From DASRRB01 sp036732755 (lineage in GTDB: Bacteria > Planctomycetota > B15-G4 > SIAN01), in NCBI GenBank assembly GCA_036732755.1, contig DAINBU010000012.1, positions 1 through 63,884 of the forward strand: DNA of 63,884 nucleotides. Reading direction: 5' to 3'. A program made the position numbers and the translations under genes. Of the stretch, positions 16,618 through 24,761 are shown piece by piece (positions within the stretch are counted from its first letter, which is position 1; every line of letters begins with the position of its first letter). Under the pieces are notes generated by a model. The model worked only from the letters and a program-made list of their open reading frames with translations, was not told where the DNA came from and searched no databases.

Positions 16618-17139
16618 CTAGGGGTTTCTCAGGGTCCTCGCGGAGCGGCGGGACGTCGACTCGACGTCCTTGTCCTTGCGCACGCGCAGGTCGATTTCCT
16701 CCCGCGGCTCGAACGCGCGCAGGAGGGGTTCGGGCAGGGCGCCGCCGTCCGCGAGGCGCTCGCGGCACCAGGCGCCGAGCGTCTGCGAGTTGTAGTTCGG
16801 CTTGACCATGAACTTTGTGTCCTCGCTCGCGAGCAGCGCTTCGATCGCGTCCTCGGACTGGACGCCCTCGAGCCGCTTCATGTTCACGATGTGGTGCGGG
16901 TAGACCGTCACGCGCTCGCCGTCGACGTACAGGGGCACGTTCGGGACTCCGCACTCCGCGATGATCGGGAGCAAGGCCTGGCCGAGGTACTCGTGCTCGA
17001 GCTTCCGCCGCTTCAGCTCCTCCTCGGCCGCGTCGATCGCGCGGCGCTCGCGCACGAAGGCGCGCAGCCGGTCGAGCGGCAGGCCGGGAACGACCGGATC
17101 AGAAGGGGGAGGCGTCGAGGTCGTCGGTTCCGTCGTCAT
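16618..17139 (-). CDS. Hypothetical protein, 173 aa
   Basis: A helical N terminus (RLRAFVRERRAIDAAEEELK) is followed by a small beta segment GVPNVPLYVDGERVTVYPHH and a C-terminal helix TLGAWCRERLADGGALPE. This layout (helix, then a substrate-like beta hairpin, then a short helix) is common in small phage proteins upstream of replication genes. Function unknown. It overlaps the helicase 3' end by 41 nt. Confidence 0.65.
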   Translation of the reverse strand: MTTEPTTSTPPPSDPVVPGLPLDRLRAFVRERRAIDAAEEELKRRKLEHEYLGQALLPIIAECGVPNVPLYVDGERVTVYPHHIVNMKRLEGVQSEDAIEALLASEDTKFMVKPNYNSQTLGAWCRERLADGGALPEPLLRAFEPREEIDLRVRKDKDVESTSRRSARTLRNP

Positions 17140-18634
17140 CGGGATCTCCGTTCTTCAGCAGCTTTAGGACGCCGTCGATCACGTCCTTCTTCTCGTTCAG
17201 CATCTGGTACACGCGCCCGTCGATCGTCCCGCGCGCCGCGAGCTCGTAGTAACCGACGGGTCGCTTCTGGTCGGGCCCGTGCACGCGCTCCATCGCTTGC
17301 TGGAAGTCGCCGAGCGAGTAGCCGACCGAGTAGCACATGAGGTATCGCGCGCGGGTGAGGTCGATCCCGATCCCGCCGCTCTGGATCTGCACGGCTAGGA
17401 CCTGCGCGCCGCCCTCGCGCCACGCCTCTAGCTCGTTGCGCCGGCCCGACAGCTCGAGGGACCGCGCGGCGGCCGCCGCGCCGGGCGCTCGAGGATCCCC
17501 ATCCGCGTCGTCCGTCGACGTTTTGGCCGCCGCGCGGTGCACTACGTCGAGGTCGTGCCGGAAGCGGCAGACGACGACGCACGGCTCGCCGCCGAGGCCC
17601 TCGATCCACTCCGCGAGCGCGTCCTCCTTCGCCGAGTCGATCGTCTCCGTCCGCGTCGACGTCCCCTCGTCGATCGGGGCCGCTCCGCCCGTGATCTGCT
17701 GGAGGCGCAGGACGAGGACCGCAGCGTTCTTCGCCGTGATCGCACCCGTGCGGACCTGCGAAACCAGGTTCGTGCGCAACTCCCGGTAGGCGCGCTTCGC
17801 CTCCGGCCCGAGCTCGACGTAGAGGCGCTGCCGCGTCGACGGCGTGAGGTCGAGCACCTCGCGCGGGACCTTGTAGGTGTGCGGCGCGATCCGCGCCGCC
17901 AGCTCGTCGAGGTTCTTCCAGCCGACGATCTCGACGCTGCGGTCCTGGAGCATCGGCGAGGAGCAACGGCAGTAGTCCGCGCGGCGCTTGCACCGGCCGC
18001 AGACGCGGATCTTCTTCCCGCCCATCTCGCAATGCCGGTTTTTGAACGCGACGAACGAGTGCCCGAGCACCGCCGGGTCGACGAAGGCGTACTCGCCCCA
18101 GGCGTCGAGCGGGGAGTGCGGCATCAGCGTCCCGGTCATGCCCAGGCGCCGCGGCACGAAGCGCGTAGCCTCGCGCACGAACTTCGACGTGCGGCCGGTC
18201 GCGCTCTTGATCCGGTGCACCTCGTCACAAACGACGCGGTCCCATTGGACGCCGGCGACGATCGACGACATCGGCGCGCGCCAGCAGGAGTCGTAGTTCA
18301 CGAACGCGATCGTCGGCCGCCCGTCGTCGCGCTCGAGCGCGCGGCGTAGCTCCTCCGCGCGCTTCGCGACCGGGCCCTCGTGCGCGAGCAGGACCCGCGT
18401 CGGCTCGGGCGCGTAGCGCGCGACCTGCGCGCGCCAGACCGGCCCGACGATCTTCGGCCCGAGGACGAGGCAGAGCCTGTTCTTCTCCCGCGAGTTCGCC
18501 TCAACCGCCGAGCGCGTCTTGCCGGTGCGCATCCAGGCGTCCCACATCGCGCGCCGCTTCGCGATCGCGAAGTCGATCATGCCTCGCTGGTGCGGCCAGA
18601 GCGGCGGGGGCGCGACGGGGGCGGTGACGTCCAT
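17099..18634 (-). CDS. SF2/SNF2-like DNA helicase
   Basis: 511 residues from ATG 18634, which overlaps the upstream stop (TAATG). ATP-binding motif I is WMRTGKT (K39), motif II is DEVH at 137-140 and motif III is GMTGTLMPHSPLDAWGEY. The second RecA domain has VVVCRFRHDLDVVHR, GGIGIDLTRARYLMCYSVGY and motif VI QAMERVHGPDQ. A small Cys cluster (C212, C215, C222, C224; VCGRCKRRADYCRC) is inserted between the lobes and probably binds zinc. It would translocate on or remodel duplex DNA in replication, next to the primase gene. Confidence 0.9.
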   Translation of the reverse strand: MDVTAPVAPPPLWPHQRGMIDFAIAKRRAMWDAWMRTGKTRSAVEANSREKNRLCLVLGPKIVGPVWRAQVARYAPEPTRVLLAHEGPVAKRAEELRRALERDDGRPTIAFVNYDSCWRAPMSSIVAGVQWDRVVCDEVHRIKSATGRTSKFVREATRFVPRRLGMTGTLMPHSPLDAWGEYAFVDPAVLGHSFVAFKNRHCEMGGKKIRVCGRCKRRADYCRCSSPMLQDRSVEIVGWKNLDELAARIAPHTYKVPREVLDLTPSTRQRLYVELGPEAKRAYRELRTNLVSQVRTGAITAKNAAVLVLRLQQITGGAAPIDEGTSTRTETIDSAKEDALAEWIEGLGGEPCVVVCRFRHDLDVVHRAAAKTSTDDADGDPRAPGAAAAARSLELSGRRNELEAWREGGAQVLAVQIQSGGIGIDLTRARYLMCYSVGYSLGDFQQAMERVHGPDQKRPVGYYELAARGTIDGRVYQMLNEKKDVIDGVLKLLKNGDPDDDGTDDLDASPF

Positions 18635-18906
18635 TAGTTCTCCTCGGCCACCGCGCGCACCGCGGCCTCGACGTATTCGACGGGGCGGACGAACCGCCGC
18701 TGCGCCGGCGGCACGTGGGCGATTACGAGGTCCATCGCCGCGTCGATTAGCGGCGCCTCGATCGCTCGGGCCGCCTGCGCGCAGCCGGTGACCTCGCCGA
18801 GTCCGGCGACGTAGCGCCGGCAGCAGCCGCTCGAGCACGCGACCCGGATCAGGAAGACGGCGCTGCGCGGGCCGGCGACGAAGCCGCCGTTGTGAACGAG
18901 GCTCAT
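18634..18906 (-). CDS. Hypothetical protein, 90 aa
   Basis: The ATG at 18906 overlaps the regulator stop (ATGA), giving MSLVHNGGFVAGPRSAVFLI. It has a Cys-rich patch (VACSSGCCRRY) and a helical C terminus. Function unknown. It is second in the leftward operon behind the XRE regulator. Confidence 0.6.
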   Translation of the reverse strand: MSLVHNGGFVAGPRSAVFLIRVACSSGCCRRYVAGLGEVTGCAQAARAIEAPLIDAAMDLVIAHVPPAQRRFVRPVEYVEAAVRAVAEEN

Positions 18907-19187
18907 CGCAGCCTCGGCTCCCGCTGGAGATCCTCGACCGAGCACCCGAGCAGGCGCGCGATCCCGCGCGCGGCCGCGATGGTCGCGCCCTTCTCGCCGC
19001 GCTCCCACTTGCGCACGGTCCAGTCCGAGGCCGTCGTGGCGCCGCGCGCCCGCAGCCGTTCGGCGAACTCGCGCACCGAAAGCCCGGCGGCCTGGCGGCG
19101 CAGCCGGACGGCGGCAGGATTCAGCCGGACGCGCCGATCGTCGGCGCGAGGGCGCCCGGGGCGCGAGGGGACGGGGCGGTTGGTCAC
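18903..19187 (-). CDS. XRE-family helix-turn-helix regulator
   Basis: 94 residues from GTG 19187. The DNA-binding domain is clear: RLRRQAAGLSVREFAERLRA, then SDWTVRKWERGEKG and AARGIARLLGCSVEDLQR, the Cro/C1 type. It is the first gene of the leftward transcription unit and faces the rightward operon across a 200 bp gap, the classical place for a phage regulator that binds its own divergent promoters. There is no dimerisation domain beyond the HTH, so it is more Cro-like than CI-like. Confidence 0.85.
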   Translation of the reverse strand: MTNRPVPSRPGRPRADDRRVRLNPAAVRLRRQAAGLSVREFAERLRARGATTASDWTVRKWERGEKGATIAAARGIARLLGCSVEDLQREPRLR

Positions 19188-19389
19188 GGCGTGGGTACCC
19201 TAGGCAACGGTGGGGGCGGGCGTCTACCTCCCGCTACGATTTTTCCCGTTTTCGGGGAGGCTAGGCGTGGCACGGACTTACGGCGCCGCCGATTTTGCCC
19301 TTTTCCGTGGAGCGGCCCCGGGCCGTTCGGCCAAGATGGGCGCGAGGCAAGAGCGGGCCGGAAGCCCGCGAGGCCCAACGAGGGTTCAG
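19188..19389. promoter_or_regulatory. Divergent control region between early operons
   Basis: A 202 bp non-coding gap between the leftward regulator gene and the rightward operon. It contains two imperfect direct repeats 53 bp apart, at 19237-19260 (CGATTTTTCCCGTTTTCGGG) and 19290-19313 (CGATTTTGCCCTTTTCCGTG). These T-rich patches stand out in the GC-rich sequence. They are plausible operators or promoter elements for the neighbouring XRE protein; no consensus sigma-70 pair is convincing. Confidence 0.55.
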
Positions 19390-19512
19390 ATGAGCACGAA
19401 GACGACGGAGCGCGAGGACCCCGTCACCGGGCGCCGCACGCTGCGGATGCGGGTGCCGTACCTCGGCTTCTCGCCTGCGCCGAGTCCGGAGACGACCAGG
19501 GAGGGTGTGTAG
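19390..19512 (+). CDS. Leader-type small protein, 40 aa
   Basis: The ATG at 19390 gives MSTKTTEREDPVTGRRTLRM, ending three bases before the GTG of the DUF4326 gene. An AACGAGGGT stretch precedes the start. The longer frame to 19210 runs through the control region and is rejected. Function unknown. Confidence 0.5.
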   Translation: MSTKTTEREDPVTGRRTLRMRVPYLGFSPAPSPETTREGV

Positions 19513-19514
19513 CC

Positions 19515-19895
19515 GTGCCGAAGGTCGTCAACCGCTACCACCACGAGCATCGTGTCCCGCCGGGCGCGGTCTACGTCGGGCGCCCCACGAAGTGGGGGAA
19601 CCCCGTCCGCGTCACGCGCGCGGACCGCGCGAGCCCGGAGCGCGAGCGCGCGATCCTCGCCCGGTACGAGGCGCACGTGCGCGCGCGGCCGGACCTGATG
19701 GCCGCGCTCGGCGAGCTGCGCGGGCGCGACCTCGCCTGCTACTGCGCGCCGCTCGCCTGCCACGCGGACGTTCTCCTGCGGCTAGTCGAGGAGCTGTTCG
19801 GCGACGAGGCCAGCGTGCCGGACGACGCGACCTGCCCGTGGTGCGATGCGCCGCTGCGGCACGGCGCGCGGTGCGGGTGCCGAGGTGGCCGATGA
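19515..19895 (+). CDS. DUF4326 protein
   Basis: GTG 19515 with GGAGGG upstream. The 126-residue product has the DUF4326 core: HRVPPGAVYVGRPTKWGNP, ERERAILARYEAHV and LRGRDLACYCAPLACHADVL. A C-terminal CPWCDAPLRHGARCGC patch looks like an added zinc ribbon. The family occurs in phages and mobile elements, with no established activity. The stop overlaps the next ATG (ATGA). Confidence 0.85.
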   Translation: MPKVVNRYHHEHRVPPGAVYVGRPTKWGNPVRVTRADRASPERERAILARYEAHVRARPDLMAALGELRGRDLACYCAPLACHADVLLRLVEELFGDEASVPDDATCPWCDAPLRHGARCGCRGGR

Positions 19896-20197
19896 ATCCC
19901 CGGCACGACATCCTCGACACGGCCGCCGTCATGAAGATCGCGACGAGGCTCGGGATAGAGCTCGGGCGCTCCGACGCGGCTCTGGAGAACCGCCCGACCT
20001 TCGAGCAGGAGGAGGCGGCGCGCGCCGAGCTCGCGCGGGAGTTCGGGGCGTCGGTCGGCGAGACCGCCGCGTGGAACGTGCTCGGCGCCGGGCCGTTCAG
20101 GTCAGGCTACGCCCTTGGCAAGATGGACTGCGCCGGCGCGCGGCGCCGGTGCGAGATCAAGCGCGCCGCCCGCGCGCCGAGGGAGACGACCCGATGA
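19892..20197 (+). CDS. Hypothetical protein, 101 aa
   Basis: The ATG at 19892 lies in an ATGA overlap with the DUF4326 stop and gives MNPRHDILDTAAVMKIATRL. Mainly helical with a basic C terminus (CEIKRAARAPRETTR). No family recognised; its own stop overlaps the next ATG. Confidence 0.6.
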   Translation: MNPRHDILDTAAVMKIATRLGIELGRSDAALENRPTFEQEEAARAELAREFGASVGETAAWNVLGAGPFRSGYALGKMDCAGARRRCEIKRAARAPRETTR

Positions 20198-20394
20198 AGC
20201 ACCCGCCCGTCCTGATGCGCGACCACTGCCCGTTCGCAGGATGCGCGCTACCCGTCCCGCACGAGCACCTCGTCTGCCAGAAGTGCGGCGCCGTTTGCCA
20301 CGGCAACTACTTCTGCCCGGAGTGCAAGGCGCAGCGCGAGAGCGACCTAGAGCTGCACGTCGTCGCGAAGGAGGTCTCCGATGCGCGCCGCTGA
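20194..20394 (+). CDS. Zinc-ribbon mini-protein, 66 aa
   Basis: ATG at 20194 in an ATGA overlap. The sequence MKHPPVLMRDHCPFAGCALP is followed by HLVCQKCGAVCHGNYFCPEC, two CxxC-type knuckles that should bind zinc. Function unknown; probably nucleic-acid or protein binding. Confidence 0.65.
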   Translation: MKHPPVLMRDHCPFAGCALPVPHEHLVCQKCGAVCHGNYFCPECKAQRESDLELHVVAKEVSDARR

Positions 20395-20518
20395 CCTGAA
20401 CGGACCCGAGCGCGCGCTCGCCCTCGGCGCCGCCGCGATCTTCGCGGCCGCGATCGTCGTCGCGATCGCGTGGCCGCTCGTCGAATGGCTCGTCCGCACG
20501 CGCAAGGCGCTAGGATGA
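20381..20518 (+). CDS. Single-span membrane mini-protein, 45 aa
   Basis: ATG 20381, preceded by AAGGAGGTC about ten bases upstream, gives 45 residues. A hydrophobic helix (ALALGAAAIFAAAIVVAIAW) spans the middle and is followed by a basic end (VRTRKALG), so the C terminus probably stays in the cytoplasm. It overlaps the zinc-ribbon gene by 14 nt. It could be a small early membrane effector or holin-like peptide. Confidence 0.6.
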   Translation: MRAADLNGPERALALGAAAIFAAAIVVAIAWPLVEWLVRTRKALG

Positions 20519-20837
20519 GCGTGAACAAGCACAGGGGCGTCGAGCCGCCCGGAGAGGACCGTCCGTGAGCCCGACCAATCTCTCGCGGCCTCCCCGATCC
20601 GGCCCGGCGCCCCGTCTAGAACGAGCCTCGTCCCGTGGTGCGCGGGGAGATCCCGCGACGCTTCTACGGAGTCATGAATCAGGACGAGGCTCGGCCGAGC
20701 AGGCGTCGGCGCATGGTGCGCCGGGAGATCCGGCGACGGAAGAACTCCGGGGTGATACGCGAGCCCCGATTCGACCGATGAAACACGCCGACGCCAGCAC
20801 CCACTACCCGCAACCCAGGAAGGACCGCAAACCGTGA
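20515..20837 (+). other. Stretch with overlapping tiny reading frames, coding unclear
   Basis: Three frames compete here. A 17-codon frame (20515-20568) overlaps the preceding stop as ATGA and is followed by a 90-codon frame (20565-20837) joined by GTGA at both ends, but the 90-codon frame has poor GC at third positions. A frame at 20635-20781 has GC-rich third positions. The DNA contains an imperfect ~25 bp direct repeat (GGTGCGCGGGGAGATCC at 20638 and a near copy at 20714). I cannot decide which are translated. Confidence 0.4.
20635..20781 (+). CDS. Possible basic repeat protein, 48 aa
   Basis: GTG 20635 opens a frame with strongly GC third positions reading VVRGEIPRRFYGVMNQDEAR and later MVRREIRRRKNSGVIREPRF, so the protein contains two related units (VVRGEIPRR, MVRREIRRR). 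The stop overlaps an ATG at 20778 that leads into a 19-codon frame coupled to the next gene. Translation is not certain. Confidence 0.35.
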   Translation: MVRGEIPRRFYGVMNQDEARPSRRRRMVRREIRRRKNSGVIREPRFDR

Positions 20838-21115
20838 CCACGAAGATCGAACGACCGAAGAAGTCCCCCGAGCAGCGCGCCGCCGAGAAGGAAGCCGAGG
20901 CGAAGCGCATCCGCGATCAGGCCGCCGAGCGCGCGGCGCGCGCGACCGACGAACTCGCCGCGCTGTGCGCCAAGGCGCGACCGACGCTCGAGCGCGTGTA
21001 CGGCGAGTCCGAGGAGCGCGACCTGGCCTCGACCGCCGAGCTGCAGTCCATCCGCGAGACGATCACCACGCTCGAGCTGATCATCCGGCGCATCGCCGGG
21101 ACGCAGCCGAAGTAA
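20834..21115 (+). CDS. Hypothetical coiled-coil protein, 93 aa
   Basis: GTG 20834 in a GTGA overlap gives MTTKIERPKKSPEQRAAEKE. The chain is highly charged helix (EKEAEAKRIRDQAAERAARA) followed by a second helix to the end, so it probably forms a coiled coil. It precedes the SMC-like ATPase and might interact with it; this is inference from position only. Confidence 0.65.
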   Translation: MTTKIERPKKSPEQRAAEKEAEAKRIRDQAAERAARATDELAALCAKARPTLERVYGESEERDLASTAELQSIRETITTLELIIRRIAGTQPK

Positions 21116-21283
21116 CGCGACTGGCCGCCCGGGAATAGGGGTCGCGAGCAACGCGACCTGAACCCCGAGGGCGAGAGCACGGGACCGTCTCACAGCCGCG
21201 CCCAGCTCCGCCGCGCGCGCCCCGACCGACCCGGGCGGCCTTCCCTTCCATCCCTACCCGTGACCGCCGCAGGAGAACGAACC
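21116..21283 (+). other. Intergenic stretch with a stem-loop
   Basis: A 168 bp gap before the ATPase gene. It holds the stem GTCGCG (21141-21146), loop AGCAA and CGCGAC (21152-21157), flanked by GGG and CCC that can extend pairing. No T-run follows, so it is an RNA structure or weak terminator, not a classical intrinsic terminator. The ribosome site AGGAGA for the ATPase lies at its end. Confidence 0.4.
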
Positions 21284-22969
21284 GTGAACGCCGAAGCAGA
21301 AACGATCGAGATCGAGAACACCGGGCCCATCCAGCGCCTCGCCATCCGCCTCAAGCCGGGCGGGGGCGTCACCGTACTCAAGGGCCCGAACGCAGCGGGC
21401 AAGACGACGAGCGTCGACGCCGTGCGCGCCCTGGTCGGCGCGAAGGTAGACCTCACGCCGCGCGACGGCACGCTCGAGGGCCGTGTCTCCGGCCTCGGCG
21501 CGCGGCTGACGATCGGGCACAAAGTCGTCCGGCAGGGCGAGCTCGAGGTCGCGCACCTCGAGCACGACCTCGACCCGAGCGTGATCCCGGAGCCGGGGAT
21601 CAAGGACCCGGAGGCGGCCGACATGGAGCGCGCCAAGTTCCTCTGCCGCGTCGGCGGCGTGGATGCCTCGCTCGACCTCTTCTCCGAGGTCCTCGGCCGC
21701 GCGCGCGTCGAGGCGGTAGCCGGGCTCGCGAGCGGGCCCAAGACGCGCGGCGCGGAGTCGGTGCCCGAGATGCAGAAGTGGCTCAAGCGCGACTTCGAGC
21801 TAGCGGCGCGCAACGAGGAGAAGCAGGCCGACGGGCTGCGCGGGATGGTCGCCGGGCTGACCGCCGCGTCGGACGGCGTTCCGCTAGACGACCCGAGCGA
21901 CGAGCGCGAACTGGCGGCCGCGGCCGAGGCGTCCGTGCGCGAGCTGGCCGCGCGGGAGGAGCGTGAGCGCGAGGCCCGCCGGGCCGTCGAGGCGCGGGCC
22001 GCGGCGGAGAAGGTCCTGGCGACCACGGAGGAGCCAGAGAGCGCGGAGGCGATCGAGGGCGCGATCCTGGAGGCCGACGCCGCGTTCGCTGCGGCGCAGG
22101 TCGCTCTCGACGTCGCGAACCGGGGCGAGACCCCGGAGGTCAAGAACGCGGCGATGGCCTCGGCCGCGGCTATCGACGCGCACGAGCTGGCGAAGGGCGA
22201 GGTAGAGGCTGCCCGGGCCGCGGTGGTGCTTGCCGAGTCCCGGGCCGAGGAAGCGCGGCGCCGACGCCTTGAGGCGACGGGGGCGGTCGACTCGGCGCTC
22301 GCCGCCGCGCGGCGGGAGGCGAGCGCGGTCCTGTCCGCGGCGCGCGAGCGCGCGAGCGCTGCCCGCGGGCGGGCGGAGGACGCGGCGCGGCTAGAGCGGC
22401 TGCGCGACGCGGCCCGCCTGGCGCTTGAGGGAACGGCGGGGGCGGCCGATCCGGCTCGCGCGGCCGCCGACGTCCGCGCGCAGGTCGCCGTGGTGGAGGC
22501 CGCGCGCAAGGCGCAGGAGCACGGCGCCGTCGTCCGGCGCGCGAAGGAGAAGGCCGAGGAGGCCGCGGGCGTCCTTCGCCGGGTGCAGGCGCACCTCGAC
22601 GAGGCGGGCGAGCTGCGCGCCTGCGCGGCCGGGTGCGAGGAGGTCGTCGCGCGCGCGATCGGACGCGCCTCGCCGGCCGGGATCCGAATGGTCGCCGGGC
22701 GGCTCGTGCTCGAGACCAAGCGCGGGGAGACGTACCTCTCCGATCTTTCGACCGGCGAGCTCTGGCGGATCGCGCTCCCCGCGGTGATCGCGCACGTCGG
22801 CCGCGGCGGGATCGTCGCGGTGCGGCAGGAGGCGTGGGAGGCGCTCGACCCCGAGGGGCGCGACTACGTCGACCGCGAGGCCGCGGCGGCCGGCGTCCAC
22901 GTGCTGACCGGCGAGGCGACCGGCGGCGAGCTTCGCAGCGAGGCGCACGTCGCGGCGGGTGTGGCGTGA
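21284..22969 (+). CDS. SMC/RecF/SbcC-like ATPase
   Basis: 561 residues from GTG 21284, chosen because AGGAGA lies eight bases upstream; GTG 21260 is an alternative. The Walker A is LKGPNAAGKTTS (K40), a long Ala/Glu/Arg coiled coil runs from about residue 190 to 450, and the C-terminal head has an ABC-type signature DLSTGELWRIALPAVI. The Walker B region (GRGGIVAVRQEAWEALDPEG) is degenerate compared with SMC proteins, although the following segment resembles the D-loop. This architecture fits a DNA-bound ATPase in recombination or replication. It is translationally coupled to the next gene by GTGA. Confidence 0.8.
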   Translation: MNAEAETIEIENTGPIQRLAIRLKPGGGVTVLKGPNAAGKTTSVDAVRALVGAKVDLTPRDGTLEGRVSGLGARLTIGHKVVRQGELEVAHLEHDLDPSVIPEPGIKDPEAADMERAKFLCRVGGVDASLDLFSEVLGRARVEAVAGLASGPKTRGAESVPEMQKWLKRDFELAARNEEKQADGLRGMVAGLTAASDGVPLDDPSDERELAAAAEASVRELAAREEREREARRAVEARAAAEKVLATTEEPESAEAIEGAILEADAAFAAAQVALDVANRGETPEVKNAAMASAAAIDAHELAKGEVEAARAAVVLAESRAEEARRRRLEATGAVDSALAAARREASAVLSAARERASAARGRAEDAARLERLRDAARLALEGTAGAADPARAAADVRAQVAVVEAARKAQEHGAVVRRAKEKAEEAAGVLRRVQAHLDEAGELRACAAGCEEVVARAIGRASPAGIRMVAGRLVLETKRGETYLSDLSTGELWRIALPAVIAHVGRGGIVAVRQEAWEALDPEGRDYVDREAAAAGVHVLTGEATGGELRSEAHVAAGVA

Positions 22970-23208
22970 GGCCCGCGGCCAGCGAGCGTTCGGCCTCCGG
23001 ACGGGCCAAGGCGAGCGCGCCTCCCGACGATGCCGCCGAGAGGGCGTACGAGGAGATCCTCAAACGCGCCGAGCTGTTCGGCCTAGTCGTCCAGGCGTAC
23101 GGCGGCGTCGCGACGATCGCGATCCCGCGCGAGCAGCGCAGCGCCGGTATCCGCGCGCGGGTCCTCGAGGCGCACGTCATGGTCGAAACGAAGGCGGTGC
23201 TGCGTTGA
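22966..23208 (+). CDS. Hypothetical protein, 80 aa
   Basis: GTG 22966 overlaps the ATPase stop. The C-terminal half (RAYEEILKRAELFGLVVQAY, then VATIAIPREQR) is a compact alpha/beta segment. Function unknown; probably co-expressed with the ATPase. Confidence 0.65.
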   Translation: MRPAASERSASGRAKASAPPDDAAERAYEEILKRAELFGLVVQAYGGVATIAIPREQRSAGIRARVLEAHVMVETKAVLR

Positions 23209-23513
23209 GAACGATCTGGAAGTACCCGCTCGGGATCCTCGACTCGCAGATTATCGATGTGCCCCGCGTCGCTTCGCCGCTCGGCGTCCAGAACCAGCCC
23301 GTCGGGGGGCGCGACCAGCTCGTTCTCTGGATGCTGGTCGAGGACGAGGCGCCGAAGATCACCGTCGAGGTCGTGGTGCGCGGGACGGGCCACGAGGCGC
23401 TCGGCCTCTTCCGAAGCGAGTACGTCGGCACGGCGCAGACGCACGGCGGGGCGTTCGCCTGGCACGTTTTCCTGCCGCGTCTCCCTGGCGCCGGATCGCT
23501 GGAGCTGCCGTGA
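23205..23513 (+). CDS. DUF7352-like protein
   Basis: TTG 23205 overlaps the preceding stop (TTGA). The protein reads LRTIWKYPLGILDSQIIDVP, then GGRDQLVLWMLVEDE, RGTGHEAL and YVGTAQTHGGAFAWHVF, matching the small beta-rich family typified by a TIWKYPL start and a GTGH motif. The family is frequent in phages and uncharacterised. The use of TTG is supported by the start being exactly at the family's conserved N terminus. Confidence 0.8.
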   Translation: MRTIWKYPLGILDSQIIDVPRVASPLGVQNQPVGGRDQLVLWMLVEDEAPKITVEVVVRGTGHEALGLFRSEYVGTAQTHGGAFAWHVFLPRLPGAGSLELP

Positions 23514-24157
23514 TCGTTTTCGGGATCGACCCCGGCGTCCGTGGCGCGCTCGTCGCGCTCGCTCCTTACTACCAGCTCGTCTCGGCCGTCGAGCTTCCGA
23601 TCGTCGGCGGGGCCAAGCGCCGCCGGCTCGACGCGGTCGCGTTCTCGAGGCTGTTCGACGTGCGGCCGGCCGGGTCGGTGGCGTTCGTCGAGAAGCAGAT
23701 CGCGATGCCCGGCCGCGGCGCGATGGACGGCATGACGAGCGGGATCCTCTACGGCGCGATCTGCGCCGTCGTGGAGCTCCTCGGCCTCCCGCTCGTCGAG
23801 GTCTCGGCGCAGGAGTGGCAGGCGTCTATGGGCGGACTGCCGTCGCGCCCCTCGTCCGTCCGCAAGCCGACGCAGCCCTCGCTCGACCCGCTGATCCACG
23901 CCGAGCACGAACGGAACCGGCGCGAGAAGTCGCGCGTGCTCGCCGCGCACCGCAAGAACCTCAAGCTCGAGGTCGCCCGCCGCGCCGTGTCCGAATGCCC
24001 GGCGCTGCGCGGCGCGACGTACGTCGGCGGGGCGCTGCACGACGGGATCGCCGACGCCTACTGGATCGCCCGGCACGGCGTTCGAGGCCGGGATGTTTCG
24101 GGCCCCGCCGTGAGCGCTACCGGGGAGGAGCGCTCCGCGCTCAGCGGCGCGTCGTAG
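23510..24157 (+). CDS. ruvC: RuvC-like Holliday junction resolvase
   Basis: 215 residues from GTG 23510 (GTGA overlap). The RNase H fold catalytic acids are visible: D7 in FGIDPGVRGAL, E61 in AFVEKQIAMPG, and D178/D182 in LHDGIADAYWIA. It would cleave four-way junctions and branched DNA before packaging. The insertion around residues 110-145 is basic and Pro-rich. Its 3' end overlaps the convergent UDG-like gene by 17 bp. Confidence 0.88.
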   Translation: MIVFGIDPGVRGALVALAPYYQLVSAVELPIVGGAKRRRLDAVAFSRLFDVRPAGSVAFVEKQIAMPGRGAMDGMTSGILYGAICAVVELLGLPLVEVSAQEWQASMGGLPSRPSSVRKPTQPSLDPLIHAEHERNRREKSRVLAAHRKNLKLEVARRAVSECPALRGATYVGGALHDGIADAYWIARHGVRGRDVSGPAVSATGEERSALSGAS

Positions 24158-24761
24158 CGAGCCGCGTCGCCGCGACGACCCCCCGGAGGAACCGCTCAGC
24201 GGCCTCGCGGTGCTCGCGCTCGTCCCACCAGTGGCTGACCCCCGAGGGGTGCGGGACCATCGCCGCGAGGAACCGCTCCCGGGCCGCCCAAGAGGGCGCC
24301 GGTTCGCGCGCCGGCCAGGAGTCGAGCGTCCGGCGCAGGAGGTCCCCGGACGCGCGGCAGCGCACCTCGCGGCGGCAGACGAACCGCCACTCGAAAAGCG
24401 CCCGCCGGCCGTCGCGCCCGCTCCCGCCGAGCCGGAACGCGTCGGCGACGCCGCGCCCGAGCAGGACGCCCCGCCGGCCGACGAGCGCGGGGAAGAGCTC
24501 CCAGGCCGCGAGGCGGGCCCTGGCGAGCACGAACGCGTCGTTCTGGCTAGACCCCTTCCCGGGGTACTCCGGCAGGAGGTTGAGCCGCTCGAACCAGGCC
24601 TCGTACTCGCCCGGGAACCCCAGCCCGGCGAGCTCCGCCAGGCGACGCCCGGACGGCCCCATGATCGGCCGGGCCGGGCCCGACGAACGGCCGGGCGCCT
24701 GGCCCACCAGGACGAGCCGGGTCGAGCGCGGGGCCTCGATCACGCCTCGGGGCGTCGTCAA
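24141..24761 (-). CDS. Uracil-DNA-glycosylase-superfamily protein
   Basis: 206 residues from TTG 24761, in a TTGA overlap with the tail-fibre stop. UDG-fold signatures: VLVGQAPGRSSGPARPIMG (motif A region) and, near the C terminus, MVPHPSGVSHWWDE (motif B type, HPSG-S-x-W). The sequence between, FERLNLLPEYPGKG and GRRGVLLGRGVADAF, fits the same fold. Motif A lacks the Asp of family-1 enzymes, so it resembles the divergent phage or family-4/6-type proteins and might bind or edit modified bases. It is the last gene of the long leftward unit and converges with ruvC. Confidence 0.75.
   Translation of the reverse strand: MTTPRGVIEAPRSTRLVLVGQAPGRSSGPARPIMGPSGRRLAELAGLGFPGEYEAWFERLNLLPEYPGKGSSQNDAFVLARARLAAWELFPALVGRRGVLLGRGVADAFRLGGSGRDGRRALFEWRFVCRREVRCRASGDLLRRTLDSWPAREPAPSWAARERFLAAMVPHPSGVSHWWDEREHREAAERFLRGVVAATRLATTRR

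Noticed and set aside
18903..19187. Lysogeny repressor and prophage state
   Set aside because: An XRE regulator alone does not show lysogeny. I found no integrase, excisionase, partition pair or attachment site; the ParB-like gene belongs to the modification type.
20565..20837. 90-codon plus-strand frame as a firm gene
   Set aside because: Although it has overlapping starts and stops at both ends, its third codon positions are not GC-rich and another frame is better over the middle part. Reported only as unclear.
21138..21166. Possible tRNA or structured RNA
   Set aside because: The hairpin GTCGCG-AGCAA-CGCGAC is isolated, with no cloverleaf or T-arm consensus nearby. Kept only as a stem-loop.
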